Shown piece by piece: positions 37,331 to 50,145 of a DNA stretch of 64,000 bases (position 1 is the first letter of the stretch; every line of letters starts with the position of its first letter). The position numbers and the translations under genes are program-made. Source of the stretch: Kuschelorhynchus macadamiae (Eukaryota > Arthropoda > Insecta > Coleoptera > Curculionidae); assembly GCA_030620095.1 (NCBI GenBank), contig JAUTXW010002153.1, forward strand, positions 257,001 to 321,000, written 5' to 3'. The notes beneath the pieces were generated by a model. It ran no database searches, was not told where the DNA came from, and saw only the letters and a list, made by a program, of their open reading frames with translations.

Positions 37331-40300
37331 CAGTATATAGTCACGGTATATATGTATTACATATACTGTCTTTTCATTTTTATTTGTTCCATCATATTGG
37401 ATTCTTATCAAAATTTTACCATTTTTTTTCTACCTATGCCACACTTGACTTTCGGCAATAATAAAATAAATTCAATAAGTAGTTTTTACATTGACACATA
37501 CCCATTTTGCCAGGTCATGTTGAATTCGGACCAGTTTATTTCATTTTCATATCTAACTTTTCTGCAAAATCAATTGAACAAGATTTCTTTACGATGATTT
37601 TTTAAAAATTTTTATTGGCCCCCATTTTGTTTCGCCATCTTAAATTGAAACCCATATTATCAGTTTTCACTTATTCCGTTGGTCCACAGATACTTTGCGT
37701 TTTCGTTAACGATCCTCTTGTTGTTATGTTAAAGTGGTGTATTATTTGGGGTCATATATGTTATATCCTACATGAAACCCATATTATCAGTCTTTACTTA
37801 CTCTGTTGGTCCGCAGATATTTCCGAACCCCAAATAATACACCATTCTAACACGACAACAAGAGGATCGTTAACGGAAACCATTTAGAAACTTAATATCT
37901 GGGAAATATCTGCGAACGAACGTAGTAGGTAAAGACTGTTAATATGGCTTTTATGCAGGATATAAATCTATATGTGTCCTGAGAATGCAACAATAAAGTT
38001 GTCGGCAATTTAAAAAACAAATTTTTGTTTTTTTTAATGGATCCTAACCCCAAATAATACACCACTATAATATAAAAACAAGAGGATCGTAAACGAAAAC
38101 CATAGAAATATATAATCTGGGAAATATCTGCTGGCCAACGGAGTAGGTAAAGACTGATAATATAGGGTTCATGCTGGATATAGAAACTATATATGTGTCC
38201 TGATGATGCACAAATTAGGTTCCGAAATGTCGACAAGAGACTTGTTTTTTTTTTAATGGATCTTAACCCCAAATAATGCACCAAACTAACAACATTTTTT
38301 CAACATTGTTCAGGATTTGATTTTTACCAAAATAATACCAGGTTATCCCCATACGACCCTTAATTTTTGGTCAATCGGGTAAGTAGTATCTAAGCTGTGT
38401 CGCAAACTGACAGACAGACGGACCAAGGGAATTGATAAAACATGTTTCTTGGCATCTAGGGACGCTAAAACGTGAAGATATGTAAAACCTAAGAGGGTGA
38501 TTTTTTCACGATACAAAAATTTTATTTGGCCGCAATTTTGTTCCGCCATCTTGAATTAGTAACACACTTTTACTAGTTGAGCCCTATACCACAATTAGTT
38601 ATGACACACAATTTGAAATCATTAAATAGTTTTTTGTTTTGTTCCGCCATCTTAAGTTCGTACCAAAATTTTACCAGTTGATTTCAACATAATACTTGTG
38701 GTTTGTGTAAAATTTGAAATAAATTCGACAATTAGCTTTTTCATAATATTTTTTTAACGTTTCACTAGGCCGCCATTATGTTTTTGCTATACTCGATTTT
38801 TACCAAAATATTAGCAGATCATCCCCATATGACTCTTAATTTTGTATCAAAATTTAATATCGATCGGGTTAGTTTTTAAGCTATTCCGCGAACTGACAGA
38901 CAAACCGATAGACGGGCCGACGGAATTAATGAAACATATTTTTTTGCATCTAGGAACGCTAAAACGTGAAGATATGTAAAACCTGAGAGGGTGATTTTTT
39001 CATGATTAAAAATATTTTATTTGGCCGTCATTTTGTTCCGCCATCTTGAATTAATACCACAGTTTTACTAGTTGACCCCTATACCACAATTAGCAATGGC
39101 ACACAATTTGAAATCAATTCAGTAAGTAGTTTTTCAGGCTGAATTTTTAAATATTTTATTAAGCCGCCCTTTTGTTCCGCTATCCTGGATTCGTACCAAA
39201 ATGTTACCAGTTGATTGATTGTTTTTTGCCAAATAGATAAATTGGATGAGTAGTTTTTTAATAATACCTTTTTTACCATATAACTAGCCCATCCCCTATG
39301 AACCTTAATGTTTGACTAAAATTTGAAGTCAATCGGGTAAGTAGTCTTTAAGCTAGCTATGCCGCGAACTAACAGACAGAAACACGGACAGACGGACCGA
39401 CAGAGTTGATAAAATAATATTTTTTGGCATCTAGCGACGCTAAACCATAAATACCTATGTGTAAGAGTAAGAAACTGACTTTTTCACGATTACAAACATT
39501 TTATTTCGCCGCCATTTTATTCGGCCATCTTGAATTAGTACCACTGTTTTACTTGTTGATCCCTGTACTACAATTAGTTATGACACCCAATTAGAAATCA
39601 AACCATTAAGCAGTGTTTTCAGGCTGATTTTTTAAATATTTTATTAAGCCGCCATTTTCCCTTATCTTGGATTCGTAACAAAATATCATCAGTTGATTCC
39701 AACATAATACTTGATGTTTTTGCAAAATTTGAGATAAATTGGATGAGTAGTTTTGTAATAATAATTTTTTTAACATTTCACTAAGCCGCCATTTTGTTTC
39801 GCCATATTAGATTTTTACCCAAATCTTACCAGGTCATCCCCATATGACCCTTAATTTTTGACCAAAATTTAAAGTCAATCGGGTAAGTAGTCTTTAAACT
39901 ATGCCGCGAACTGACAGACAGACAAGAGACAGAAATGCCGACAGACGGACCGACCGTCTTGATAAATCATATTTGCTGGCATCTAGCGACTCTAAAACGT
40001 AAAGATATGTAAAATTGAGAGGGTGACTTTCCGATTACAAACATTTTATTTGTCCGCCATTTTGTTCGGCCATCTTGAATTAGTACCACTATTTTACTAG
40101 ATCCCTATACCACAATTCGTTATGGCACACAGTTTGAAAAAAAAACCATTAAGCAGTTTGTTCAGGCTGAATTTTTAAATATTTTATTAAGCTGCCATTT
40201 TGTGCCGCCATCGTACTAAAATGTTACCAGTTGATTCCAACATAACACTTGATGTTTTTGCAAAATTTGAAATAAATTGGATGTGTAGTTTTTTAATAAT

Positions 40301-40985
40301 AATTTTTGTAACATTTCACTAACACGCCATTTTGTTTGGCAATATTGGATTTTTACCAAAATTTTACCAGGCCATCCCCATATAACCCTTAATTTTTGAC
40401 CGAAATTTGAAGTCAATCGGGTAAATAGTCTTTAAGCTATGCCGCGAACAGATACACAAAGAGACAGAAAGCCCGACAGACGGACCGACGGAGTTGATAA
40501 AACATATTTTTTGACATCCAGCGACGCTAAAACATAAAAATGTGTAAAAATGAGAGAGTGACTTTTTCACGATTACAAACATTTTATTTATCCGTCATTT
40601 TGTTCGGCCATCTTGAATTGGTACCAAAATATTACCAGTTTATTCCAACATAATACTTGATGTTTTTGCAAAATTTGAGATAAATTGGATGAGTAGTTTT
40701 TCAATAATAATTTTTTTAACATTTCACTAAGCCGCCATTTTGTTTCGCCATATTGGATTTTTACCAAAATGTTACCAGGTCATCCCCATATGACCCTTAA
40801 TTTTTGATCAAAATTTCAAGTCAATCGGGTAAGTAGTTTTTTAGCTACGCCGCGAATAGACAGACAGACAGTCAGACCGACGGAATTGAGGTAACGTGTT
40901 TTTCGTCATCTAGGGACCCCGAAACGTGAAGATCTGAAACAATTTCGGAATGTGATTTTTTCACGAGCCCATAACTTGTTCACAA
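37331..40985 (+). repeat. Satellite-like array of 400-540 bp units
   Basis: Units carry CGCGAACTGACAGACAGAC and GGACCGACGG, a CATCTAGCGACGCTAAAACG block, a GATTTTTTCACGAT block, GCCGCCATTTTGTTCCGCCA and CATCCCCATATGACCCTTAA. The GACAGACAGAC anchor recurs near 38401, 38888, 39364, 39905, 40443 and 40852, with spacings of about 410 to 540 bp. Each unit also contains two or three internal copies of the CCGCCATTTTGT-TTGGAT module. 37331-38300 is a partial unit disturbed by another repeat (37640-38290). Short minus-strand frames here are accidental. Confidence 0.85.
37640..38290. repeat. Inverted and direct repeats nested in the satellite array
   Basis: A block with CCCCAAATAATACACCA, AAGAGGATCGTTAACG and AATATCTGGGAAATATCTG occurs inverted at about 37645-37760 and direct at about 37815-37960 and 38040-38180, with a further start near 38265. 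The arrangement is a local palindrome plus a direct repeat. Confidence 0.75.
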
Positions 40986-42596
40986 TAGACTATAAAGATG
41001 ACGTTTTTTTGGCTGATATTTGCTACGCAGCCAACTTAAATTTTATGAAATACACACCCTGTACAAGAAAGGCTTTCGAGACATTAGTTACTGTGCTCTT
41101 AATTAGAGAATAAATTGCCTATAAGCTAAAAAAAAATGAAAAAATTAAAAATAACTTGCTGTTTTAAATATTCTATAAGTTAAGGGACGTAATGTATATA
41201 TATTTTTTTATCATAACACTCCACCTGTTTTACATTTTGCAGCATTTTTATATTTCTCCTCATTTTTATTTTTAATTAACCGAAATGTCCGTCACTTGTA
41301 CATTACTTTTGAATATATTTATATATTTTTGGCCTCAGTTTTTTCAGTGTATTATATATAACTCAATTCGAGACGTTTCCTTCACGTCTGATCATGAAAA
41401 ATTATGCTGTCTATAGGCAACTTAAAATACATTTCGGTTAAAAACCGTCTCAACAGGGTTCATGCGCTGCAGAAATACAAAGACACGAGTGCGATTTAAC
41501 ATTTCAAATTTTGCAGTTGTGTAGACAAAGGATCAGTGTAAGGCGGTAAACAGCCATTTTTGCGTCAAAAAATGATCGAAAATAGACAACTTTGCTACTG
41601 ATTTTTTCATTCTAAATTCGAATTTTTCATAAAAATTGGCATTTAGCGCCCAACTATACATATTTCTCTATAAAAATCACATTGAAGCTAATGCATATCT
41701 CTTATAGTTTTAACATAATATTGCAGCGGCGGAAGGATCGCAACTGATCCGTAATACTGCGTGCAGTTCCCCCTAATAACATTCTTTCAAGTGAGAAAAA
41801 CCGCGCCTTTAAGGTTTTTTTACGACCACAATAAACATGATATTTGCTAGACAAATTATTTACAAACTCGTTTTTCCAAAAATAATAGAGATGCACTAGG
41901 GATAGTTCCCCCATAAATAAAGCCGGCAACATATCATACTCAGGAGGCATCTAGCGCGATCGACATGTGAAATTTCTTTAATTTTTTTGTATTTAAACCC
42001 CATTTTCCACTATACAGGGTAGCCCTAGGGATATAAAAACCCCTTTAAAATGCAAATAAACAGCTACTAGCCTAAAATGTTAATATATTAGTGTGATTTC
42101 TTTTATAAATAATAAGTTCATTGTTTATACAGAATGTAACAGAAAAGCATGATTTTTCCTCCAAATTTCGTGATTCTCCAGTTTTAACAAAAGTTTTTTA
42201 ATTATTTTTCTAATATATTTTTAGACAAAGTAATTTTTAAGAAAGAAACGAGATTTTCAATTTTTATTAGAGTTCTGCCGATTTAAAAAAAAAAAATGTT
42301 TAAAAAATCCATTTTAGACAATAATTAATCATTATTAATCAATGGAATACAGTAATTTTTACTACAGCATATATTTTATGAATTATTCTACAAAATTTAA
42401 ACTTTTTTTAATTATAATTAAATTCCCTGTTCTGCTCTGTAATTCTTTGATCTCATAGCTTCATCCAGTATTTTGCGCCGTTTAAAGATCTAGTAATAAA
42501 ACGTGTATTTTTCCATACCTATTATTATAACCAAAAAAATAGCAATGCATGTATGGATATTTTGATAAATAACTTTGGAGAAAAGATAAAAAGAAT

Positions 42597-42990
42597 CTAA
42601 AACACCAAAAAGTAACATAATAGAAAAGGGAATTCAACTTTCTTATAAGAGGGGCGGGCCATTGACGTTGCCAAAAAACTCCAGGAGAGTGAAACGGATA
42701 CCATCAAACAATCTAATAGATGTAAAAAATATTCAGTTAATATATTTTTTAAATTGACAAGTTTATTATATTTTTTGCATATGAGCCTCAACTTACTAAA
42801 ACCATTGACATACTTACATATAATATAAAGTACTATGTTTGGCAATGTTCTTTTCAAACAATATTTTAATTTGTTATCTGATGAATACATTTTATTACTT
42901 TCTACAACTGCATCAGATTTTAATTTTGCTAATTGATTAATATGCCTATTTTTTCACATGGTTGTGGAATATAAATAAAAATTTTATATT
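42597..42990 (-). pseudogene. Unrecognised minus-strand coding-like fragment
   Basis: The minus frame reads NRHINQLAKLKSDAVVES, then NKMYSSDNKLKYCLKRTLPN and IVLYIICKYV down to about 42597. I do not recognise it. Its beginning (42866-42981) is present a second time, base for base, at 45076-45191 without the rest, so it is part of a repeated unit. It could be a fragment of a transposon protein or chance. Confidence 0.25.
42866..42981. repeat. 116-bp perfect direct repeat, copy 1
   Basis: It is identical to 45076-45191 by direct reading, in the same orientation, with about 2.2 kb between starts. Confidence 0.95.
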
Positions 42991-43959
42991 TCAATATTTC
43001 ATTAATGTTTTTAAGAGATATATTAACCTTGATTAAAACTTGTTATTTAAGCCTTGATTTTAATTGTAGCATTGGGTTATATTAGCGAAACTATAAGTTA
43101 AGAAATAATTAAATTGTCCATGTTTTAAATTTAAGTCCTAAAAAACGGTGCAAGAAATCAAAAATCCAAGAGATAGTGTCGCTACAGTTCAATTTTTTGG
43201 TGCTGTCAAAGAGGTGGTGGTGAAAAAAAAGTTACACTATGTACAGTTTTCTACAATTTATTACGGGTATTTTACAGACATTAATTTTGGTAAAAGGTGT
43301 ACAAAATTTCAACCAAAAATTGATAGAAATGGAGTTAGATTTAAAAAAAACTAAGAATACCTATAATTGCACCCCTGTATTTCCGAACAAAGCATTTTTG
43401 GGCTTACGTTGATAGTTTTTTTTATTATTTTTATGCAAGAAAACTTATCCTGAATTTTGTCGCAATATTAATGACAAACCCTGTATATGCGCTATCCCTC
43501 AACCTAATACTGTTGATCGTTTATTTTTATTTTGTTTCTACAAGAAATATAGCCAATAGTTTAATATACCTACTAAATAACAGAGAATCTGAAAAATGAT
43601 ATTACCAACTTATTAAAATTTTAGAAACCGCTGATGAAATCCTCAAATACCTTCATAAAATAGTAAGACATTATATTATTTTATAAACATCTAAAATAAG
43701 TGGAAGTCTGGAAGTCAGGTGTACAAATTTCTACCTGCGGTTTGCCCCTCGAATAATTCCTAGGTGGTTTCTCCCTTGTTCCAAGTGCTGCAGAGTAATT
43801 CCTTAATACTTCCAGGGATTGCCTAGTTCTTCCACGTGCTTTTTAGTATTCCGAAAAAAGGAAATATATAAATATTATACGTATTATATTTCAAAGGGTT
43901 TTTGTTGAGAATTATAATTTATTATGATAATAACTCCAAATTTCATCTCTTCAAAATAT

Positions 43960-44110
43960 TTTTAAGTTCTGTTTTTAAATATTTTTTATTTTTCAGTTCA
44001 ATAGTTTATAAATAAAAGCTTTTTTTTTAAATATATTTTTTACAAATATTTTATTTTGTACTTTTTACCATTATTTTGTACGCATCCTGTATAAGACATT
44101 CACAATTGAA
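43960..44110. repeat. Fragment of the foldback family of 5.5 and 11.5 kb
   Basis: TTTCAGTTCAATAGTTTATAAATAAAAGC, a TATTTTGTACTTTTTACC block and CATCCTGTATAAGACATTCA match the right arm of the 11545-12390 palindrome in order. Confidence 0.7.
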
Positions 44111-44420
44111 AATCAATTTATTAAGTAAATTTTTCAGGCAAAATTTTTAAATATTTTATTAATCCGCCATTTTGTTTGGCCATCTTGGATTCATACCAAT
44201 GTTTTGCCAGTTAATTCGCAAAGTAGCTAGATAAATAGTTTTTTTAATAAAATTTTTTTCAACGTTTTATTAGAAAATGTTACCAGGGTCATTCCCATAC
44301 GACCCTTAATGTTGAGTAGTAGTACGTTTTAGCTATGCCATGATCAGACAGACAGGTCAACTGAAATGTAAAGATCTGATAAAATCTGGGAGGGTGATTT
44401 GTCGCGATTACAATGCTTCC
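44110..44420 (+). repeat. Single diverged unit of the satellite family
   Basis: AATCCGCCATTTTGTTTGGC, CATACGACCCTTAATGTTGA and CAGACAGACAGG appear in the order seen in the main array at 37.3-41.0 kb. Confidence 0.75.
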
Positions 44421-45075
44421 CTTTACGAGAGTAGTAAATTGTCTTACATAAGAGAAATTTTCTAATACTTATTTATCGACCTTAAAGAGCTACACATTTC
44501 AACAAAAAAAAAAATTCAAATTATCTTATCACATATGAAAATACTGATGCCCCGAAATCGTTTCTTGAATCGCTGTACGTTTTCTAGCAAGTGGTAAGTC
44601 CCTCCGGATATCCCGTAGCCGCAGAAATCGTTTCAAGTACGTCAACGATAATAAAATAAAACAGTACCGTGATTGACTGACAGACAGCGCATAGTCTAAA
44701 ACGGAGGACCTTGAGTTTCGAAATTTGGGGTGCAATAGGGAGTGACTGTGTAAAATTCCATCTGTAAAGGAGTGAAAGTGAAAGAGGTGGAAATTGGAAA
44801 TTGAGTTACGATGATGACACAAAACCCTCTCTCTCTCTTTAAATAAATAAAAAATCATCATATTTTTTATCAAGGGGAAGCTTATATTAGAAATAACTTC
44901 TAAAATTTACACCTTAAGTCATTTTGTCCTTATCACTCAACTTTGTCAAATTTGTAATAATCGATAAGCGCATTTAATATGGCATCAGGTAATATGGGTA
45001 CCTAACACCTAATACTGCAAATTGGTATGCTCCCAAATCATTTACAATAATCACAAACATTTTTAAGTAAATATA

Positions 45076-45191
45076 TTAATTTGTTATCTGATGAATACAT
45101 TTTATTACTTTCTACAACTGCATCAGATTTTAATTTTGCTAATTGATTAATATGCCTATTTTTTCACATGGTTGTGGAATATAAATAAAAA
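45076..45191. repeat. 116-bp perfect direct repeat, copy 2
   Basis: Second copy of 42866-42981. The flanks differ on both sides. Confidence 0.95.
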
Positions 45192-46001
45192 GACCGAGTA
45201 AAAGACAAACCACAGTACACTCAGTACTTTTTTATGTCGACCTGCCAGTGATAACTATTAGGTATTTCTACTACAAACAGTCGCAAACCACGACAATTCT
45301 AAGGAAAAAAACATCAATAGTTCCGTTCTACGATTTATGACAGTTTACTTCTATCAACAACGTGGTTTTTGATCTTACACAATATCTTAAAAGTATGCGG
45401 GGATGCAGAATCCAAAATGATAGAAGAACCATTTTTAATTCATCAAAATCATATTTGTAACATAACGCCGATTGTAAAAATAACTTTTAGAACTATCATT
45501 TGGGTTTCTAGATGTTCATTTACCTTTCAAATCTAAAGAAAATTGCATAAATATTAACTGAAATATACACGTGTACTGATGAAAAGCTGGAAACACTAAT
45601 AATTTTTGAATAAATAACGTACGTATTCTGATTAAACGTATTTTTAACTAGCCTGCTATAACTTTAATTTTTTTGTTTTCAATTGTTATTTAACCGCAAT
45701 ATAAAGAATACTCGGAGGAATAAAATATAAATATATGCACTTTCGAATTTACCCCGGTTTTAAGTAGCAGCAGTAAATTATTTAATTTTAAATGGATACA
45801 GAAATATAAATTATTATAATAAATAAACTGGCTTTATTTTGTTATCTTGCTTAAAATATAGCTAGATGTAAGTTTTAGAGCTTAATATTTAATTGTTAAA
45901 TTTTCGACCAAATAAACACCCTTCACTAGATAAAATTCTAAATTCGCGTTCGGTGTGTTTTAAGATTTTTGAAAATTCATTCATGGTAATTATTATTGCA
46001 G

Positions 46002-46793
46002 ATAGATTGTCCAACCATTCTCGTGATGCCAGAAGCGGATCTTGAGACTTGGTTTCCCATATATGGAGATCGATTAGCAGTTAAAAATTTTGCAATGAAA
46101 TCCACTAGTTCCAAAAAAATGAGTTTAATTGAGAAGCTTAAGAAAAAAATAAATGGCAAGAATTTAGGTAAATCAAAAGATTTAAAAAATAGGAATAAGG
46201 CTCAAAAAACTACTAGATTTATTGAAATCGGATGGCATTGTATGGACAAAAAAGAAAATCGGTATAGACAGGTAAAAAAGGCACATGGAGGCGGAACAAG
46301 GAGAATATCTATGAATAAAAATAGTAAATGCGACGACATTTTGGAAGCTGGAATGAAACTTTTTTTTCCAAATGGTGTGTCAACCAAAGGTCCATTAGAA
46401 GCATTTGATATTGAGGTGTTGGATTATAAATGTCATAAATTTGAATCAAACGTAACCATTCAAGAGATGTATGAAATATCTGGTTTGACGACACTAAGAT
46501 TTTATTTAGCGACAACCCGTAAAGTTGAAGATGCCAGTGATGATAACGATGATAGTCACTACATTCCCGAAACAGTTGCAAGTAATTACAGGGACAAAGA
46601 GCACCTTACATCAGAAGTCTGCATAAATGATAGTAATGATATAACCTGGTCGGACAGAAAAGTGGATGACAGTATTGAGTATATTTCTCCTTTGCCTTTT
46701 AACACAATTCAAGAAACTTCAGATTTTACTCTTAGACGTTCTGACCGGCTTAAACATTATGACTCAGAATTTAGTGAAGACCAGTTTCATTTG
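46002..46793 (+). CDS. HECT-like E3 ligase gene, second coding exon
   Basis: The exon is bounded by TTATTATTGCAG and by a donor (CATTTG, then GTAAGT). It is open for 264 codons, phase 0 at both ends. It opens with IDCPTILVMPEADLE and FPIYGDRLAVKNF, the end of a SAM-like domain. A Lys-rich stretch follows, then the conserved region FIEIGWHCMDKKENRYRQV, HGGGTRR, ILEAGMKLFFPNGVSTKG and MYEISGLTTLRFYLATT. The tail is acidic with Ser. I remember this arrangement (W-x-H, GGGTR, FFPNG, LRFYL) from animal proteins that end in a G2E3-like HECT domain and are often multicopy. That fits the exon at 50146. No stop or frameshift interrupts it. Confidence 0.85.
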
Positions 46794-49700
46794 GTAAGTA
46801 ACACAAACAAATCATAAGAAAGGTGACCTACTACCTTATCTCCGAACATGTAAGACGTACGACAAAAGTTAAATAGAAAAGTTATTAGGTTTAACCTACA
46901 TTTTTCATCTATTTTATTTTTAGTTCTAGTTATAAATGGGACTTAGAACGAAATGGCTAGTTTTCTTAGTGTTTAATAATCTATCTCTTTACAACATTAT
47001 CAAGTTTTGCTGCAACTAGACGAATAACAAAATCGAAATAAGTACTAAGTAATAATTTGCAAGGTGTCCATTTGCCATTTAAAAAAAGAAAATTGAAATA
47101 GGACTTAATATCTGTTCACTCGCCTGTTCACTATATAACATAAAATAAATTATAATTATGGATGAATTTAAAAAAGTATGTGTTTTGGTGTTGCTGTATT
47201 TCTAGTTAACCATATACAGGGTACCACAAATTCGAGTGTGTGCAGCAGGATAGGAGATCGAAGACTTCAAAACCGAAATAAAATATCCAGGTCTGAATTT
47301 AAAAAATTAACTTGATGATGGACACCACCTTGCAGAGCCAGAAAAGCTGCAATAATAAAATGCTATACAAGTTGTTACAAAATACGCGCCAGATTTTATT
47401 CACAGTTGACATATAGGTAGATATTAATGGTTATGTGTAAAAAATATGTTTTTTGCTTCTTTTAGGACTTTTATCCGCCTTTGTAACGTTTTCGTTTTAC
47501 TGTTTGTAGATATTTTGTTTTTTGATTTTTTTCTTGTCATTTATTTTTTTGTTGACCTCTCACCGTTGTGGCAATATTTTCTTGGAATCAGATGACGTCA
47601 ATGTTTAGATGAATGTCTCTTAAAATCATTGTCAGTAGAATGTATTTCAGAGATATGTTTTATTTTTTAAATAATCAGAATTCAATCCTAGTAAGACCAT
47701 ATTTCTTAAAACAAATGTCGATCATATATACTATGAACTCGGTAAGCAGAGATTTCTTTGACAGTTTTTAAAAAGTGCGTTTTTAAAAGATAATAAAAAC
47801 TATATTACGTACATACATAGTGTTTGCTGTCAATAGGCTAAAGCTTCGGTTATGTCTGTATTAAGGTTTAATCATAATATATAGCAATGTAATAAATATA
47901 TGAAAATGATATAAGCCTGAGTTAATTTTTTCTTTATGCCAATAAAACCGTGCTTTTGTTGATCTGCAATATTTCTTATCCTAATTCCCTTTTTAGGTGG
48001 GTTATTATAATTATGATAATTAATAGACGGACTAAATAGACGATACTAATATAATACTGACCTAAATTTGAAATATTAAGTTAAGTCTCACTAATATAAA
48101 TTAAGTCTAACTAAGAGAAAGATTGCTGAAAATTATGATGCTTTTATAGTTGATTTTTAATTTTCAAAGAAGCAAAAGGCCCAGCGTTTATTAAGAAGAA
48201 TGGCTATATTCGTCGTCGTATGAAGAAGCCTTAAACCATACATAACCAAATATTTTCAAATACTGACCTGATTGACAGGCCCCGTTTTATTTTAGACCAA
48301 AACCTATAGTGATGATGTACCAGAATTGTATGACCGCGATGGTACCTAAAGTATGGCAACTTTGTCATGAGCTATGAAAAAATGCGACTATCTATGGCAA
48401 CTATGCATTACTCGTCGCTGATAGGTTAGATCTTTCCATATCCATGGAAACGGTCAGCTTTTGAAAACCCTTCCCCTTTCGTCGCTGCTTAAGATTCGTA
48501 TGTCATACTATACTCTTACCGTTTTCCAGATCTACATAACTATACATTCACATATTGGACATATTTTATTTTAGAAAGAATTTTAGTAGTCAGTCAGTAA
48601 AACCATTGTCTTTTCAGCAGTTTTTATTAAGGCATCTGTCATCCATCACTTTTTAACACTGTTTTGTTAGCTTCACTTGGATGTATGTGGCAACATTGGC
48701 GGTGACTTGATGTCGGTTCGATTGTAAAAAGAGAGAGTAAAGTTGGGATACATTTGAAGGATCTTTTATTTTCCATTTGTATATATTATTTTTGTCGTCA
48801 TGAGATTCTAGTGACACCTCACAAGGAAAGGTTTCTAAAGAAACACTTATAAGGGTGTCCAATTTGTACTGCCAAAAATCCAAAACATTTATTCAACTAA
48901 AATCGAATAAATTAAATAAATACATGAACTAATAATATGATAATTATTTTTCGATACGATTTTACCTTGAAAATCAAAAAGTGATTTTTTTGATATTTAA
49001 GATGATATCTTACAAATAACTGCAGCTTATGTCGAAAAACTTTTTTTGATTTTTGGGAATATACTTTTAGGCTTTTTACCGTCAAAATTTATTTCGTGAA
49101 AATTTTAAAAGTTTCAACTAACATTTGTGTATATTTTAACACCCGTTTACAATATGATAATTTTTTCATGAATTCATCCTTGAGCCAGAAGTGCACACCA
49201 CTGTAGGAAATCTTTGAATGTCTCTGTACACTTGCAAGGATTTTTTTCTGCTATCTTTAAAATTCTTTGTAACTTTTTGAAAATTTTTGTACGCCCTTAG
49301 GTATATTGGTTTACCTAGTGGTTTACCCTCGCCTGTGTCTCAGGAACTAGTTACCGTACTAGGTTATTTTTATTGATACTTGACATCGATCATTGGCGTG
49401 CGAGCCTACGGGGGACATGAACAAATGGCGATTTTTCTATAGAAATTTTGATCGTAGAGTTATATTCAGTATCCTCAAAACGATCATGTACCATATCAAC
49501 AAAATATTTCTTTCGTTTTCGGTTATTTTTACCCCCTTGGTTAGCATTACCAAGGCATAATAAAATTAAATCCGTTCAAATTCTTCTTGCCAACTACTAA
49601 TAATGTCTTTAATACAGTTCTTTATTTATACGATAGAGAAGTGAATCTAATAAAAATCTATTTACAAAAAATGGAGAATAGTGTTTTTCGATACAATGGT

Positions 49701-50145
49701 TTGTATAAAATGAACGGTATCTCCCAAAGCCATTGAAAAACTTTGCTAAAATTTTGTACAAGGAGATTTGTGATCATCTTAAATAAGAATTTAGGACAAA
49801 ATTTTCTAGAGAAATTCGCTGTTATTATTGAAATTATTTTTATAGGACCCTGTTTTCCCGTACCATTGAGTAATTTCAAAAGTAAGTGTGTCTAAATGAT
49901 CACATTTTTAGATTTATACATAGCAACAAAATTTCAAACTAATTCCGGATTTATAACTTATGAGATACTGGAGTTTAGTCATAAAAAGTGGACCACACTG
50001 TATATATGACCTTAGGGCTGTCAATGCTAAAACGAGTTTTTCCTGAACCACAAACTCACATTAAGAATAAAATTTTGTGAGAAAGTAGCAATATTGATGT
50101 CGTCAATTTGAATTAGCTGTATCCTTAACTTTATTTTATTTTTAG
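46794..50145 (+). other. Intron 2 of the HECT-like gene, about 3.35 kb
   Basis: It starts GTAAGTAAC and ends TTTATTTTTAG. It contains an ACAGGGTA word at about 47216 and one minus-strand open frame (48653-48883), with no other feature that I see. Confidence 0.65.
48653..48883 (-). CDS. Unrecognised minus-strand ORF of 76 aa within intron 2
   Basis: The frame opens MDFWQYKLDTLISVSLETFP, continues with VSLESHDDKNNIYKWKIKD and ends VATYIQVKLTKQC. The composition is protein-like rather than low complexity. I know no family for it and see no splice sites that would extend it convincingly. It may be an exon of a nested gene, a repeat fragment or chance. Confidence 0.25.
   Translation of the reverse strand: MDFWQYKLDTLISVSLETFPCEVSLESHDDKNNIYKWKIKDPSNVSQLYSLFLQSNRHQVTANVATYIQVKLTKQC

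Larger units (their letters stand above)
31529..46001 (+). other. Intron 1 of the HECT-like gene, about 14.5 kb, repeat-filled
   Basis: GTAAGT begins and TTATTATTGCAG ends it. Its content is almost entirely repeats: the inverted and direct copies of the GACAGACAGACGGACC satellite, tandem duplications, foldback fragments and a 116-bp perfect repeat pair, listed separately. 31700-33580, 34700-36960 and 45200-46000 hold no gene that I can see. Confidence 0.6.

Noticed and set aside
37352..38284. Several small ORFs of 81-130 aa in the satellite region
   Set aside because: They run across repeat units in no consistent frame and share no protein features.
44529..44873. Minus ORF of 114 aa
   Set aside because: Ser/His/Leu-rich reading of a purine-rich plus strand with CT-repeat sequence; no motif found.
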